DNA from: an uncultured Myxococcales bacterium
GTDB taxonomy: Bacteria > Myxococcota_A > UBA9042 > DTJE01
NCBI GenBank assembly: GCA_903857665.1
Contig: CAIOFV010000143.1
Location: 1-32,578, forward strand
Direction of reading: 5' to 3'
DNA: 32,578 nt
Of this stretch, positions 24,644-32,578 are shown one piece after another. Every line of letters begins with the position of its first letter. Position 1 is the stretch's first letter. A program made the translations under genes and the position numbers. The notes under the pieces were generated by a model. That model was not told the DNA's origin. It saw only the letters and a program-made list of their open reading frames with translations, and searched no databases.

Positions 24644-26260
24644 GTGCGTTCCGTTGCGCTGCTCCTGCTGGTGCTGGTTCCCGCGGCCTGCGGATCGACG
24701 GTTCCCCCGCCGGTCGCCGGCACCTACCGGAACCCGATCCTGCACGCCGACTACTCGGACCCCGACGCCGTGCGCGTGGGCGACGACTACTGGATGACGT
24801 CGTCCAGCTTCAGCCAGGTGCCCGGGCTGCCCCTCCTGCATTCGCGGGACCTGGTGAACTGGACGCTGGCCGGGCACGCGCTGCCCAGGCTGGTCCCCGC
24901 GGAAACCCACCGGACGCCGCAGCACGGCAAGGGCGTCTGGGCGCCCTCCATCCGCCATCACGCGGGCCTGTACTGGATCTACTACCCCGACCCGGACACG
25001 GGACTGTACGTCCTCACGGCCCCGGACCCGCGGGGCCCCTGGAGCGCACCCACGCTGGTGAAGGGCGGCAAGGGACTGATCGACCCGAGCCCGTTCTGGG
25101 ACGACGACGGTTCCGTGTACCTGGTCCACGGCTGGGCGAAGAGCTTTTCGGGCATCGGCAACGTGCTGACGCTGCTCCGGTTGACCGCCGACGGCACGGG
25201 CGTCGAGGAGGACCTGGGCGTCGTGATCGACGGCGACGCGCTGCCCGGTTACTCCACGCTGGAAGGGCCGAAGGTGTACCGCCGCAACGGCTGGACATAC
25301 ATCTTCGCCCCGGCTGGAGGCGTGACGTACGGGTGGCAGTCGGTGTTCCGGGCGCGGGACATCCGCGGGCCCTACGAGGCGCGCATCGTGATGGACCAGG
25401 GGACCACGGACGTCAACGGCCCGCACCAGGGCGCGCTGGTGGACACGCCGTCCGGCGAGTGGTGGTTCCTGCACTACCAGGACAAGGGCGCGTACGGCCG
25501 CATCGTGCACCTGCAACCGGTGGCCTGGAAGGACGACTGGCCCGTCATCGGCGAGGACCCGGACGGCGACGGCAAGGGCCAGCCGGTCCTGACGCATCGC
25601 ATGCCGGATCTGCCCGCGCAGCCGGCCGCATCGCCGCCGACCAGCGACGATTTCGATTCGTCCACGCCGGGCCTGCAGTGGCAGTGGCAGGCCAATCCCG
25701 ACCCGGCGTGGTTCTCGCTGGCCGACGTCCCGGGCGCGCTGCGGCTGTTCGCGCAGCCCGAGCCGAACCCCGGCAACCTGTACGACGCGCCTTGCCTGCT
25801 GCTGCAGAAGTTCCCTGCCGAGGAGTTCTCCTTCGCCGCGACGATCGACGGGACCGGCCTGGCCGAGGGCGAAAGCGCCGGCCTGATCGTGTTCGGGTTC
25901 GACTACGCGTGGCTGGGGCTCAAGCGCATCGACGGCGCCCTGGCGCTGGTGATGGCCGACGGGCGTGGGGGACTGCTGGGCATGCCCCAGGGGGAAACGG
26001 CGGTCGCGCTGCCGCAGGGCGTCCCGGACGGGCCGATCCGCATGCGCGTAAACGTCCGCGAGGGCGCCCTGTGCCGGTTCGACGTCAGCGTGGACCCTTC
26101 GCAAGTCATGCGGGCCGACACGGGCGATTTCCAGGCATCGATGGGACAGTGGATCGGCGCCAAGGTCGGGCTGTTCGCGGCGGCTTCGGCCGGTGTCGGC
26201 GCGGGCCATGCGGACTTCGCGGAGGTGGTGGTCGAATCCTCTGCGACTGCCGATCCGTGA
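24644..26260 (+). CDS. GH43 family lipoprotein (beta-xylosidase/arabinofuranosidase-like)
   Basis: A 538-residue protein starting at GTG 24644, which follows GGGAGGG and begins the signal peptide VRSVALLLLVLVPAAC (lipobox PAAC, Cys16). An upstream in-frame start at 24572 would place hydrophilic residues before the signal. The five-bladed propeller of GH43 has all three catalytic acids: Asp39 in YSDPD (base), Asp147 in LIDPSPFWDDDG (pKa modulator) and Glu207 in TLEGPKVY (acid). A C-terminal concanavalin-like domain (about 330-530) is of the kind found in GH43 beta-xylosidases. Role: removal of terminal xylose or arabinose from hemicellulose-type oligosaccharides at the cell surface. It has no acidic stalk, unlike its neighbours. 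It is divergent from the M28-like gene and convergent with the 26291 gene. Confidence 0.92.
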   Translation: MRSVALLLLVLVPAACGSTVPPPVAGTYRNPILHADYSDPDAVRVGDDYWMTSSSFSQVPGLPLLHSRDLVNWTLAGHALPRLVPAETHRTPQHGKGVWAPSIRHHAGLYWIYYPDPDTGLYVLTAPDPRGPWSAPTLVKGGKGLIDPSPFWDDDGSVYLVHGWAKSFSGIGNVLTLLRLTADGTGVEEDLGVVIDGDALPGYSTLEGPKVYRRNGWTYIFAPAGGVTYGWQSVFRARDIRGPYEARIVMDQGTTDVNGPHQGALVDTPSGEWWFLHYQDKGAYGRIVHLQPVAWKDDWPVIGEDPDGDGKGQPVLTHRMPDLPAQPAASPPTSDDFDSSTPGLQWQWQANPDPAWFSLADVPGALRLFAQPEPNPGNLYDAPCLLLQKFPAEEFSFAATIDGTGLAEGESAGLIVFGFDYAWLGLKRIDGALALVMADGRGGLLGMPQGETAVALPQGVPDGPIRMRVNVREGALCRFDVSVDPSQVMRADTGDFQASMGQWIGAKVGLFAAASAGVGAGHADFAEVVVESSATADP

Positions 26261-26290
26261 GGCCAGGCGAACCTGCGAGGACGCCATGTG

Positions 26291-27601
26291 TCAGCGGCAG
26301 TAAGCCGCGGGCGGGTTCTTCGGGAACAGCGCGCACTCCGGCTTCTGCGAATAGACGATCGTGCGATCGCCTTCGCCGGCCAGTCCCAGCCCCAGGTCCA
26401 GCGCATTCGACCCCTCGGCCGTCTGGAACCGCATCCGGTACGAATAGGCGCCATCCGCCGGCTGGGAGTCGGGGGGGAAGTAGCCGTAGAACCCCACCCG
26501 CCACTCGTACACGAAGTTGTTGCCGACGGTCCCGGCGAACGTGAGCGGCGCGGATGCCTTCGCCTGCCCGGCCGGGCCCTGGCCCCACAGGTCCGTCACC
26601 ACCGACGGCTTCAGCGCGACGGCCCCGACCGCGCCGGTGACCGCCGCGTCCTGGTACACCCGGTCGGTGATGCCCTGCACGTACGCCTGTGCGCGGATCG
26701 CTACGGCCGTCTCGATGCCCAGCATCGTGGCGAAGAAGTACGCGGGGTCCACGTCGCCGTTCGACGTCTCCCTGGCGGTGTGGACGAACACGAAGTCGAG
26801 GTTGCCAGCCCAGGCCACGTCCCGCGCGATCGTTGCTGCGGCGAACACCGGGAAGCGGTAGTTCGCGCCGAAGTTCGAGTCCCAGGTTTCGCACGACTCG
26901 ATCGTGTTGGCGTTGTGCGCCCAGAGCCAGACGTCGGTGGCGTTCGCGGGGATGTCGATCACCGGGTCGGCCTGCGTCGAGTCGCAGTTGTGGCTGACGA
27001 CCGATACCGTCGTGGCCGGGACGGCGAGGTCGAACGCGTACAGGAGTTCCAGGGCCCAGGCGGGGCAGCCGTTGTGGGTGCCGCGGCAGGTGGGGAGCCG
27101 GTTCCAGTCGTAGTGCAGGACCAGTTTGCGGCCCTGGACGATCGGGCCCGACAGCGTTTCGGTGAAGTCGGCGTTGAACGACAGCACCGGCGTGCCGTCG
27201 GGTGGCTGAACGTCGGTCGGTATGTCGGCGGGCGGGACGTCGGCGGGGATGTCGGTGGGTTCGGCGTCGCCCGCGGTATCGGTTGCACCGTCGTCCGGCG
27301 GCGTGTCCACGGCCGGCGTGTCCAACGGGACGTCATCGCCCGCGTCGTCGGCCCCGGCCTCGACGGCAACGTCGCCCGGCAGCTCGGGGGCGGGGTCGGT
27401 ACCTGCCTCCGACACCCCGTCGGCCGCCACGGGAACATCGGCCCCGGCATCCGGCGCGTCGCTCGACCCGGGGTCCGTCCCGTTGTCTCCGAGCACCAGC
27501 GGGAGGTCGGGTCCCGGGTCGCCCTGGACGTCGCCCGCTCCCCCACCGGAACTCGAGCAGGCCGCCAACACGGCCACGACCAGGAAGGCGAATCGACGCA
27601 T
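26291..27601 (-). CDS. Lipoprotein with very long acidic stalk and DUF6209-like domain
   Basis: A 436-residue predicted lipoprotein: MRRFAFLVVAVLAAC (lipobox LAAC), then SSSGGGAGD, then an unusually long low-complexity stalk (about 22-134) made of DVP, DTP, DAG and ADIP words. The folded part starts at VLSFNADF (about 137) and contains YDWNRLPTCRGTHNGCPAW, which I associate with DUF6209-type proteins. That assignment is from memory and moderate. No catalytic motif is visible. The ATG at 27601 is chosen because the lipoprotein signal starts there; the frame stays open 11 codons further upstream. It lies 45 nt downstream of the IgGFc-binding-like gene on the same strand, so both are probably one operon and may act together at the surface. 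Confidence 0.83.
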   Translation of the reverse strand: MRRFAFLVVAVLAACSSSGGGAGDVQGDPGPDLPLVLGDNGTDPGSSDAPDAGADVPVAADGVSEAGTDPAPELPGDVAVEAGADDAGDDVPLDTPAVDTPPDDGATDTAGDAEPTDIPADVPPADIPTDVQPPDGTPVLSFNADFTETLSGPIVQGRKLVLHYDWNRLPTCRGTHNGCPAWALELLYAFDLAVPATTVSVVSHNCDSTQADPVIDIPANATDVWLWAHNANTIESCETWDSNFGANYRFPVFAAATIARDVAWAGNLDFVFVHTARETSNGDVDPAYFFATMLGIETAVAIRAQAYVQGITDRVYQDAAVTGAVGAVALKPSVVTDLWGQGPAGQAKASAPLTFAGTVGNNFVYEWRVGFYGYFPPDSQPADGAYSYRMRFQTAEGSNALDLGLGLAGEGDRTIVYSQKPECALFPKNPPAAYCR

Positions 27602-27646
27602 CGTTGCCCTCGTCAGGATGGATCGTCGAAGCACGTCGGCCGGGCG

Positions 27647-29731
27647 TCAGGGGGTGCTGGCGGGCTTCACCAGGTTCATGCCGCCGGGGTACCCGTACGA
27701 CACGGCGTTGGAGAACCCGTAGGCGATGACCCCGAACTGCTGGTCGGACTCGAAGTGGTGCACGCCGGGCTGCACCTGGACGTAGCCGAACTCGGCCGCG
27801 CCGCTGCCGACCGGCGTGAAGGCGTCGAGGATCGCCGACCCGTCCATCTTCACGGTGATGCCGATCGGGCGCATGATCGTCACCCAGTTCTCGTCGTACC
27901 GATCGGGCGTCAGGATCGCGTAGTCCTTCCGGTACTGGTCGACCGCCGGGAACACCGTCATCGACGGGTCGCCGATGAACTGCGGCGTGCAGTGGGCGCC
28001 GATCATGTACTGCGCGACGCCCAGCTTGCCCGTGCCGGTGACCTCGAAGTCCTTCGTCGTGTAGAAGTACTTGAACTTGCCCTTGTCCAGCGTGATCCCA
28101 TCGACGCCGGCGATGGCCGGGTTCGTGTGCACGGTCACGCCGTCCTCGCCGCCCATGATCAGCCAGTACTCGGCCTCGTTCGGATCGCCCCGCGGGTGGC
28201 TGCGGATCGCCTGGTAGTCCTTGCCCCAGGCGTACAGCGGGATCAGCTGCTCCTCCAGGTGGTCGCAGCAGCAACTGTCGGAACTGGTGCCCCCTTCGGG
28301 GTTGGTGCCCTGGGCCGGGCAGCTGCCCGAGTCGCCGATGACCGCGCACTCCTGCCCGCCGAACGCCGCGATCGGCTGGGTGGCGGTGATCAGCGTGCCG
28401 GTCAGGTCCCACGGCAGCGTGGTCATGCTTTCCACGATGTCCGGTTCCAGGTTCAGCACGTCGTACTGGTTCAGCGTGAACGTCCGCGTCTGGTTGAACG
28501 TGATGCTGGGGATGCCCGCCGGGTAGCCCGCCTGGGGCGGCCCCGCCACGGTCTTTCCCCGGACGTTGTGGAACGTCACCTTCGTTTCGCCGGGCGTGAT
28601 CGCGACCACCGTCACGAAGCCCGAGTAGGTGATCGACGCCATGCCCTGCATGCCGGGCGCGTAGTAGGTCGGGAAGGCGATCGCCAGGTACTCGGAACCC
28701 ATCGCGTTGGCTGGCAGCAGCAGCGATGCGTCGTTGGACGCGACGCCCACGTTGTTCAGCGGGTTGAACTGGGTCGCGGTGACGGGATGGGTGGACGTGA
28801 TGCGGATCGACTTGTTGTTCACGTTGGTGCCGTTCTGGCTCATCACGGGCATCGTGTAGGCCTTCATGTCCCCGGGCTGGATCGTCAGGTCCCCGATGGC
28901 GGCCACCTCTGCCTGGATGTCCGCGTCCAGCGTTTCGAACTTGATCACCGCGACGTCGGGCCCGGGGTTGCTGATGACCACCGCGTGCGGGATCGGTTCC
29001 GCTGGCGGCGACAGCGCGATGCCCTGCTGGTCCCAGTTGTGCAGGTCCACGGTCCAGTATTCGCAGCCCAGGTAGGACGCGACCTTGATCTCGGATTCGC
29101 ACATGCCGTGGCACGAGCCGCCGATGCACTGCAGGCTGGTCGGGCAATCCTGGGGGTCGCCGTAGCCGCTGCCGTCGTCCTTGCACGTCTTGAAGCGGAA
29201 ATTGTCCACGCAGAGGCCGTAGGTCGGGTGGCAGACGGTCACCAGGCACTGGCCGTCCAACACGCACATCTGGCCGTCCGGGCACGTGCGGGAAATCCAG
29301 GCGAACCCCGTGTCGTTGCACACGTTTTGCGCATCCGCGGCGTAGCAGCCCTTCACCTCGCCCGGGGTGCAGGAGTCCGGCTTCACGCACTGCCCCTCGA
29401 CGCAGATGTTGGGATCGCCGCAGAGGGCCGAAAAGATCCATTCCTGGTTCACGCAGGCTTCCACGTTGTGCAGGCTGCCGCAACGCAGCGCGGATTCGAC
29501 GCACGGGACGTCCAGCGCGGCCGGGTCGAAGGCCGGGCTGTCGGTACGGGCGACGTCCGGGACGTCCGACGGGTAGAGGACGTCGATCACGTCCTTCGTC
29601 GTGGGCCCGAAGTCGTACGTGGTGCCGGCCTTGGACCCGCCGCAGGCCGCGGCGAAGGAGGCCAGCACGGCCAGCAGGACGGGCACGCTTCCCCGAGCCG
29701 TCCGCCCGGAACACGAATTCGCAAGCGCCAT
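27647..29731 (-). CDS. IgGFc-binding-like lipoprotein
   Basis: A 694-residue predicted lipoprotein. The signal (SVPVLLAVLASFAAAC, lipobox AAAC) is followed by a DVP-type stalk (about 38-75), a Cys-rich region with EGF-like spacing (about 76-215) and a large beta-rich domain. The latter has the hallmarks of the bacterial IgGFc-binding N-terminal family (PF17517 type): GCEYWTVDLHN near 225, TSTHPVTATQFNPL with SNDASLLLP, DLTGTLITATQPIAAFGGQEC and CDHLEEQLIPLYAWGKDY near 490. Family role: presumed adhesion or glycoprotein binding; it is related by name to the mucus protein FCGBP. The ATG at 29731 begins the signal, and the much longer open frame upstream is not coding. The -10 TACAAT (29765-29760) lies 28 nt upstream. 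First gene of a likely two-gene operon with 26291-27601, divergent from 29907. Confidence 0.87.
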   Translation of the reverse strand: MALANSCSGRTARGSVPVLLAVLASFAAACGGSKAGTTYDFGPTTKDVIDVLYPSDVPDVARTDSPAFDPAALDVPCVESALRCGSLHNVEACVNQEWIFSALCGDPNICVEGQCVKPDSCTPGEVKGCYAADAQNVCNDTGFAWISRTCPDGQMCVLDGQCLVTVCHPTYGLCVDNFRFKTCKDDGSGYGDPQDCPTSLQCIGGSCHGMCESEIKVASYLGCEYWTVDLHNWDQQGIALSPPAEPIPHAVVISNPGPDVAVIKFETLDADIQAEVAAIGDLTIQPGDMKAYTMPVMSQNGTNVNNKSIRITSTHPVTATQFNPLNNVGVASNDASLLLPANAMGSEYLAIAFPTYYAPGMQGMASITYSGFVTVVAITPGETKVTFHNVRGKTVAGPPQAGYPAGIPSITFNQTRTFTLNQYDVLNLEPDIVESMTTLPWDLTGTLITATQPIAAFGGQECAVIGDSGSCPAQGTNPEGGTSSDSCCCDHLEEQLIPLYAWGKDYQAIRSHPRGDPNEAEYWLIMGGEDGVTVHTNPAIAGVDGITLDKGKFKYFYTTKDFEVTGTGKLGVAQYMIGAHCTPQFIGDPSMTVFPAVDQYRKDYAILTPDRYDENWVTIMRPIGITVKMDGSAILDAFTPVGSGAAEFGYVQVQPGVHHFESDQQFGVIAYGFSNAVSYGYPGGMNLVKPASTP

Positions 29732-29759
29732 GGAAGGGTCTCCGCGGAAGCCACGGCGC

Positions 29760-29765
29760 ATTGTA
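29760..29765 (-). promoter_or_regulatory. -10 element TACAAT of the IgGFc-like operon
   Basis: Minus-strand TACAAT (29765-29760) would initiate near 29753, leaving about 22 nt of leader with GGAGA before the ATG at 29731. No convincing -35 is visible at 16-18 nt. Confidence 0.35.
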
Positions 29766-29906
29766 CAGTGTTCGAACCGACTTTTGGGAACAGCCACCAA
29801 CCTGCCGTCGATCTGCATCCCGTTCTTCCGCCGTCCGGGGAGCCATCGCCAGCCGCCCCCCCGCGTGGTACCATGCCGCCTGCGATCCGATAAACTGGAG
29901 GAACCC

Positions 29907-32441
29907 ATGAACCGGGCGTTGCGCGTTGCGGGCTTGATGTCCCTGGTGTGTCCCATGCTGGTGGTCGTGGCCGCGGGTTGCGGTGGCGGTGGTTCCGGCA
30001 ACGACGTGCTTCCGGACGTGGTGATCGACGTCCCCGGGGACGCGCCCGGGGACCTACTTGCGGATGTGCCTTCCCTGGACGCCCGTGACCCCGGAACCGG
30101 CGAAGACGTGACCGCGGTCGATCCCGGGACCGACTCCCCCGACGTCCCGGCGTCGGCGTGCACCCCGGCGTGCGTAAATGCCGACGGGAAGTACTGCGAC
30201 GAAACCGCGAAGGCGTGCAAGTCACTGTCCTGCACGGCCTGTACGCGGAGCGCCGACTGCGCAGGCGGCGGGACCTGCCTGGACTTCGTGTTCGACAGCG
30301 GCGTCAAGGGCAGCCTGTGCTCGAAGGCCTGCACGGTCGATGCCGACTGTCCCGAGGGCTTCGCCTGCGCCGGGGACCCGAAGATGTGCCACCCCCGTGC
30401 CCAGTGCCCCGCCACCTGCGCGGGCAGCGGCGCGCTGGGCGACGCCTGCTCGAAGGACGGCGTGAACGCGGCCTGCGGCGCCTGCGGGCAGAACCTGACC
30501 TGCATCGGTTCCGCGCCGATCGCCACCGAGCTCTGCCAGTACGATCGCGACTGCGTGGCGCAGGGGATCGACCGCAGCATGCATCCGGATTGCGTGGGAG
30601 GGGCGTGCGGGTCATCGATCTGCGCGTCGTCCTGCGTGTCGGCGGACTGCCCCGAGGGCTACGTGAAGTTCCAGCCCTCGTTCGCCGCGTGCTGGTGCGT
30701 GCCGGCGGGCAAGGCCGTCGCCGGTGCCGCATGCCCGGTGTTCAACGTCAACGTCGATGCGGACTCCTGTGCGCAGGCACTGACCTGCCTGGGCATCCAG
30801 TCGAAGGACACCACGGACGCCTGCACCGTCGATACGGACTGCTCGAAGAACAACTACTACGGCAATCCCCAGTGCGTGGCCGGCCATTGCGGCACGTCCT
30901 TCTGCTCGCCGCTGTGCGATGCGGACGGCGCGTGCGCGATCGACTACGCGCCGATGGATGTCAGCGGCACCTGCTACTGCATCCCGCTCGCGGTGGGGAA
31001 CGCGGGCGCCGGCGCGGCGTGCCCGATCTTCAACGTCAACGCGACCGCGGACTACTGCCAGTCGGGCCTGGAGTGCCTGGGCATCGAGGCCAAGACCGGC
31101 GGCACGGCCTGCACGCAGACGTCCGAGTGTTCGAAGAACGACTTCAACGGCAACCCCGAGTGCAAGGACGGCTTCTGCGGCACGTCGTTCTGCGCGGCGA
31201 AGTGCGACAGCCACAACCGGTGCAGCGGCGCATATTCGCCGATCCAGGTCGGCACCAACTGCTTCTGTGAACCGGTCACGGTGGGCACATCGACGGCGGG
31301 CCAGCCCTGTCCGTTCAGCACGGTGCACGCCGCGGCCAGCGCCTGCGCCGCGGACCTGACCTGCCTGGGCATCCCGCCGTCGGACACGACGAAGGCCTGC
31401 ACCACCGGCACCGACTGCCCGGCCAGCGACTTCTTCGGCAACGGCGAGTGCGCCGCCACCTTGCACTGCGGCGGTTCCTTCTGCGCGCCCTACTGCGACG
31501 ATCATGCGAGGTGCGGCGCGGGCTTCCAGCCGGCCCTGGTGGGCATGACCTGCCTGTGCATCCCGACGGTCGTCGGGACCTCGGTCGCATTCGCGGCCTG
31601 CCCCATGGGCGCGTCGAACGCCACGGCCAGCGCCTGTGCCGCGAACCTGGTCTGCCTGGGCGTTTCCGACAGCAGTCGGTCGGCCCTGTGCGCGATCGAT
31701 GCGGACTGCCTGCAGACGAATGCCGACTGCCAGGACGGCCTGTGCGGCTACTCGTACTGCTCGCCGTACTGCGACGACGTCGGGGCCTGCGCCACGGGCA
31801 CGCCCTTCCAGCTGGACACCGGCACCTGCCTCTGCGCGCCCGCCAAGGCCTTGGGCGCGTCGGTGTTCGGCGACGCCTGTCCGAACCTGAACGTGAACCT
31901 CGCCGCGCCGGCCTGCCAGGACGGCCTGACCTGCGCGGGCCTGTGGTCCGTTGCCCAGTCGGCCGCCTGCACGACCGCCGTGGATTGCCCGGCCACGCTG
32001 GGCGTCCCGTGGGACTGCCGCCAGGGCCACTGCGGATACTCGTGGTGCGCGGTTGACTGCGATGCCGCGGGTACCTGCCCCACGGACGACAGCGCCTACC
32101 TGCTGGCGTCGGGCGGATCCTGCACCTGCCAGAAGATCGCCCCCGGGACCGTCACCGCGGGCCAGGCCTGCGCCTTCGAGGACGTGAACCTGGCGTCGGG
32201 CGCCTGCGCCACGGGCCTGGCCTGCATCGGCCTGCCGGCCGTGAGGCAGTCCACCGCCTGCACCACCGCGACCGACTGCGCCAAGGCGGACTTCCGCGGC
32301 ACGATCGACTGCGTGTCCGGCTTCTGCGGCTCGTCGTTCTGCGCGGCGCCGTGCGCGACGGGCGGGAAGTGCGGCACCGGCTTCGAGCCGCTCACCGACG
32401 CCGACGGAAAGTGCTGGTGCCAGCCCGTGACCGCGCCCTAG
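29907..32441 (+). CDS. Lipoprotein with seven tandem copies of a ~96-residue, 12-Cys repeat
   Basis: An 844-residue predicted lipoprotein: MNRALRVAGLMSLVCPMLVVVAAGC (lipobox AAGC), GGGGSGND, then a DVP/DAP stalk (about 33-88). A Cys-rich cap (89-177) is followed by seven repeats starting at residues 178, 273, 369, 465, 562, 655 and 752. A typical unit reads GAACPxFNVNxxADxC, xLxCLGI, ACTxxTDC, GNPxC, GxCGxSFC, CD, CxC and Px(A/T)VGT, with twelve cysteines. The first unit is degenerate. I recognise no family for this unit. The even Cys number implies six disulfides per module and an extended extracellular rod. The ATG at 29907 follows GGAGG (29897-29901). It is divergent from the IgGFc-like operon. 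The gene is complete; the stop is at 32439-32441. Confidence 0.86.
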   Translation: MNRALRVAGLMSLVCPMLVVVAAGCGGGGSGNDVLPDVVIDVPGDAPGDLLADVPSLDARDPGTGEDVTAVDPGTDSPDVPASACTPACVNADGKYCDETAKACKSLSCTACTRSADCAGGGTCLDFVFDSGVKGSLCSKACTVDADCPEGFACAGDPKMCHPRAQCPATCAGSGALGDACSKDGVNAACGACGQNLTCIGSAPIATELCQYDRDCVAQGIDRSMHPDCVGGACGSSICASSCVSADCPEGYVKFQPSFAACWCVPAGKAVAGAACPVFNVNVDADSCAQALTCLGIQSKDTTDACTVDTDCSKNNYYGNPQCVAGHCGTSFCSPLCDADGACAIDYAPMDVSGTCYCIPLAVGNAGAGAACPIFNVNATADYCQSGLECLGIEAKTGGTACTQTSECSKNDFNGNPECKDGFCGTSFCAAKCDSHNRCSGAYSPIQVGTNCFCEPVTVGTSTAGQPCPFSTVHAAASACAADLTCLGIPPSDTTKACTTGTDCPASDFFGNGECAATLHCGGSFCAPYCDDHARCGAGFQPALVGMTCLCIPTVVGTSVAFAACPMGASNATASACAANLVCLGVSDSSRSALCAIDADCLQTNADCQDGLCGYSYCSPYCDDVGACATGTPFQLDTGTCLCAPAKALGASVFGDACPNLNVNLAAPACQDGLTCAGLWSVAQSAACTTAVDCPATLGVPWDCRQGHCGYSWCAVDCDAAGTCPTDDSAYLLASGGSCTCQKIAPGTVTAGQACAFEDVNLASGACATGLACIGLPAVRQSTACTTATDCAKADFRGTIDCVSGFCGSSFCAAPCATGGKCGTGFEPLTDADGKCWCQPVTAP
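30438..32441 (+). repeat. In-frame tandem repeat array, seven units of 279-291 bp
   Basis: Unit starts: 30438, 30723, 31011, 31299, 31590, 31869 and 32160. Each begins with a G-x-A/P-C codon block and holds about twelve Cys codons. Units are diverged in DNA, so the array is old compared with the 99-bp repeat at 19866. Confidence 0.8.
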
Positions 32442-32578
32442 GCCCAATGCTGATCGGTTAAGCCGCAAGTGATCTTGCCGCCAGGGTTTTTCACTTACTG
32501 ATTGTCAAGGGAGATCAAGGAGATCAGTATCGAGGTGCCTCGGCAGGGGGTACCTGTGTCTCTTGGCGCCGATCTTCC
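32442..32578. other. Non-coding right edge with changed composition
   Basis: After the stop at 32441 the sequence becomes clearly richer in A and T (for example GGGTTTTTCACTTACTGATTG) than any other stretch here. It holds a small hairpin GCAAG-TGAT-CTTGC and a tandem GGAGATCAA/GGAGATCAG (32510-32527). No gene is visible. It may be the start of a mobile element or another genomic segment, but no element is identifiable. Confidence 0.5.

Noticed and set aside
26288..29893. Plus-strand open frame of 1201 codons
   Set aside because: It lies antisense to two convincing lipoprotein genes and has the Arg/Val/Gly-rich look of high-GC shadow frames.
29732..30580. Long N-terminal extension of the IgGFc-like gene
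   Set aside because: The frame is open, but it would overlap the divergent 29907 gene. The lipoprotein signal begins at 29731.
32466..32490. Possible intrinsic terminator after the 29907 gene (GCAAG-TGAT-CTTGC, later a T5 run)
   Set aside because: The stem is only 5 bp and the T-run begins several bases after it, so the structure is not a standard terminator.

Overview
The window is very GC-rich and strongly codon-biased. Every intact gene with long open antisense frames fits a high-GC genome. The gene content points to a Myxococcota-type (former Deltaproteobacteria) organism. It has many cysteine-rich outer-membrane lipoproteins, MopE-type and thrombospondin type-3 repeats, a eukaryotic-like Ser/Thr kinase fused to a PilZ domain, an IgGFc-binding-like protein, and a MYXO-CTERM-like tail (GGGC, hydrophobic stretch, RRRR) on a glucoamylase-like enzyme. 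I cannot name a genus. No rRNA, tRNA, CRISPR array or complete mobile element is visible.

Layout, left to right. 1-3742 (-): giant secreted lipoprotein with MopE and TSP3 repeats, running off the left edge. 3836-4834 (+): tRNA-dihydrouridine synthase. 4861-6327 (-): Ser/Thr kinase-PilZ. 6500-7186 (+): lipoprotein, possibly SGNH-like. 7249-8199 (-): alpha/beta-hydrolase. 8354-9157 (-): small Cys-rich lipoprotein. 9257-10981 (+): lipoprotein with three PPC-like domains. 11056-13462 (+): GH92 mannosidase broken by a one-base shift in a G9 tract. 13601-16054 (+): GH15-like enzyme with the MYXO-CTERM-like tail. 16046-16987 (-): YihY/BrkB membrane protein. 17033-19096 (-): M13 metallopeptidase. 19299-20411 (+), 20434-21456 (-) and 21600-22889 (+): three Cys-rich lipoproteins. 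22917-24443 (-): M28-like peptidase with an unusual active site. 24644-26260 (+): GH43 lipoprotein. 26291-27601 (-): DUF6209-like lipoprotein. 27647-29731 (-): IgGFc-binding-like lipoprotein. 29907-32441 (+): lipoprotein with seven copies of a roughly 96-residue, 12-cysteine repeat. The last 137 bases are a composition-shifted non-coding edge.

The unifying theme is the cell surface. At least a dozen proteins carry a lipobox. Most of them share one design: signal peptide, lipidated Cys followed by Gly/Ser, a low-complexity acidic stalk rich in Asp, Pro, Val and Ala (DVP/DAP-like words), and then an unrelated passenger domain (Cys-rich repeats, PPC, GH92, IgGFc-like, DUF6209-like). The genes are mostly single transcription units in alternating orientation, and several have a recognisable sigma-70-type promoter (TTGACN, about 17 nt, NANACT). 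The hydrolases (GH92, GH15, GH43, M13, M28, esterase) suggest extracellular breakdown of glycoprotein, alpha-glucan or hemicellulose-type material, as expected of a predator or saprotroph. The housekeeping Dus and YihY genes sit between them.
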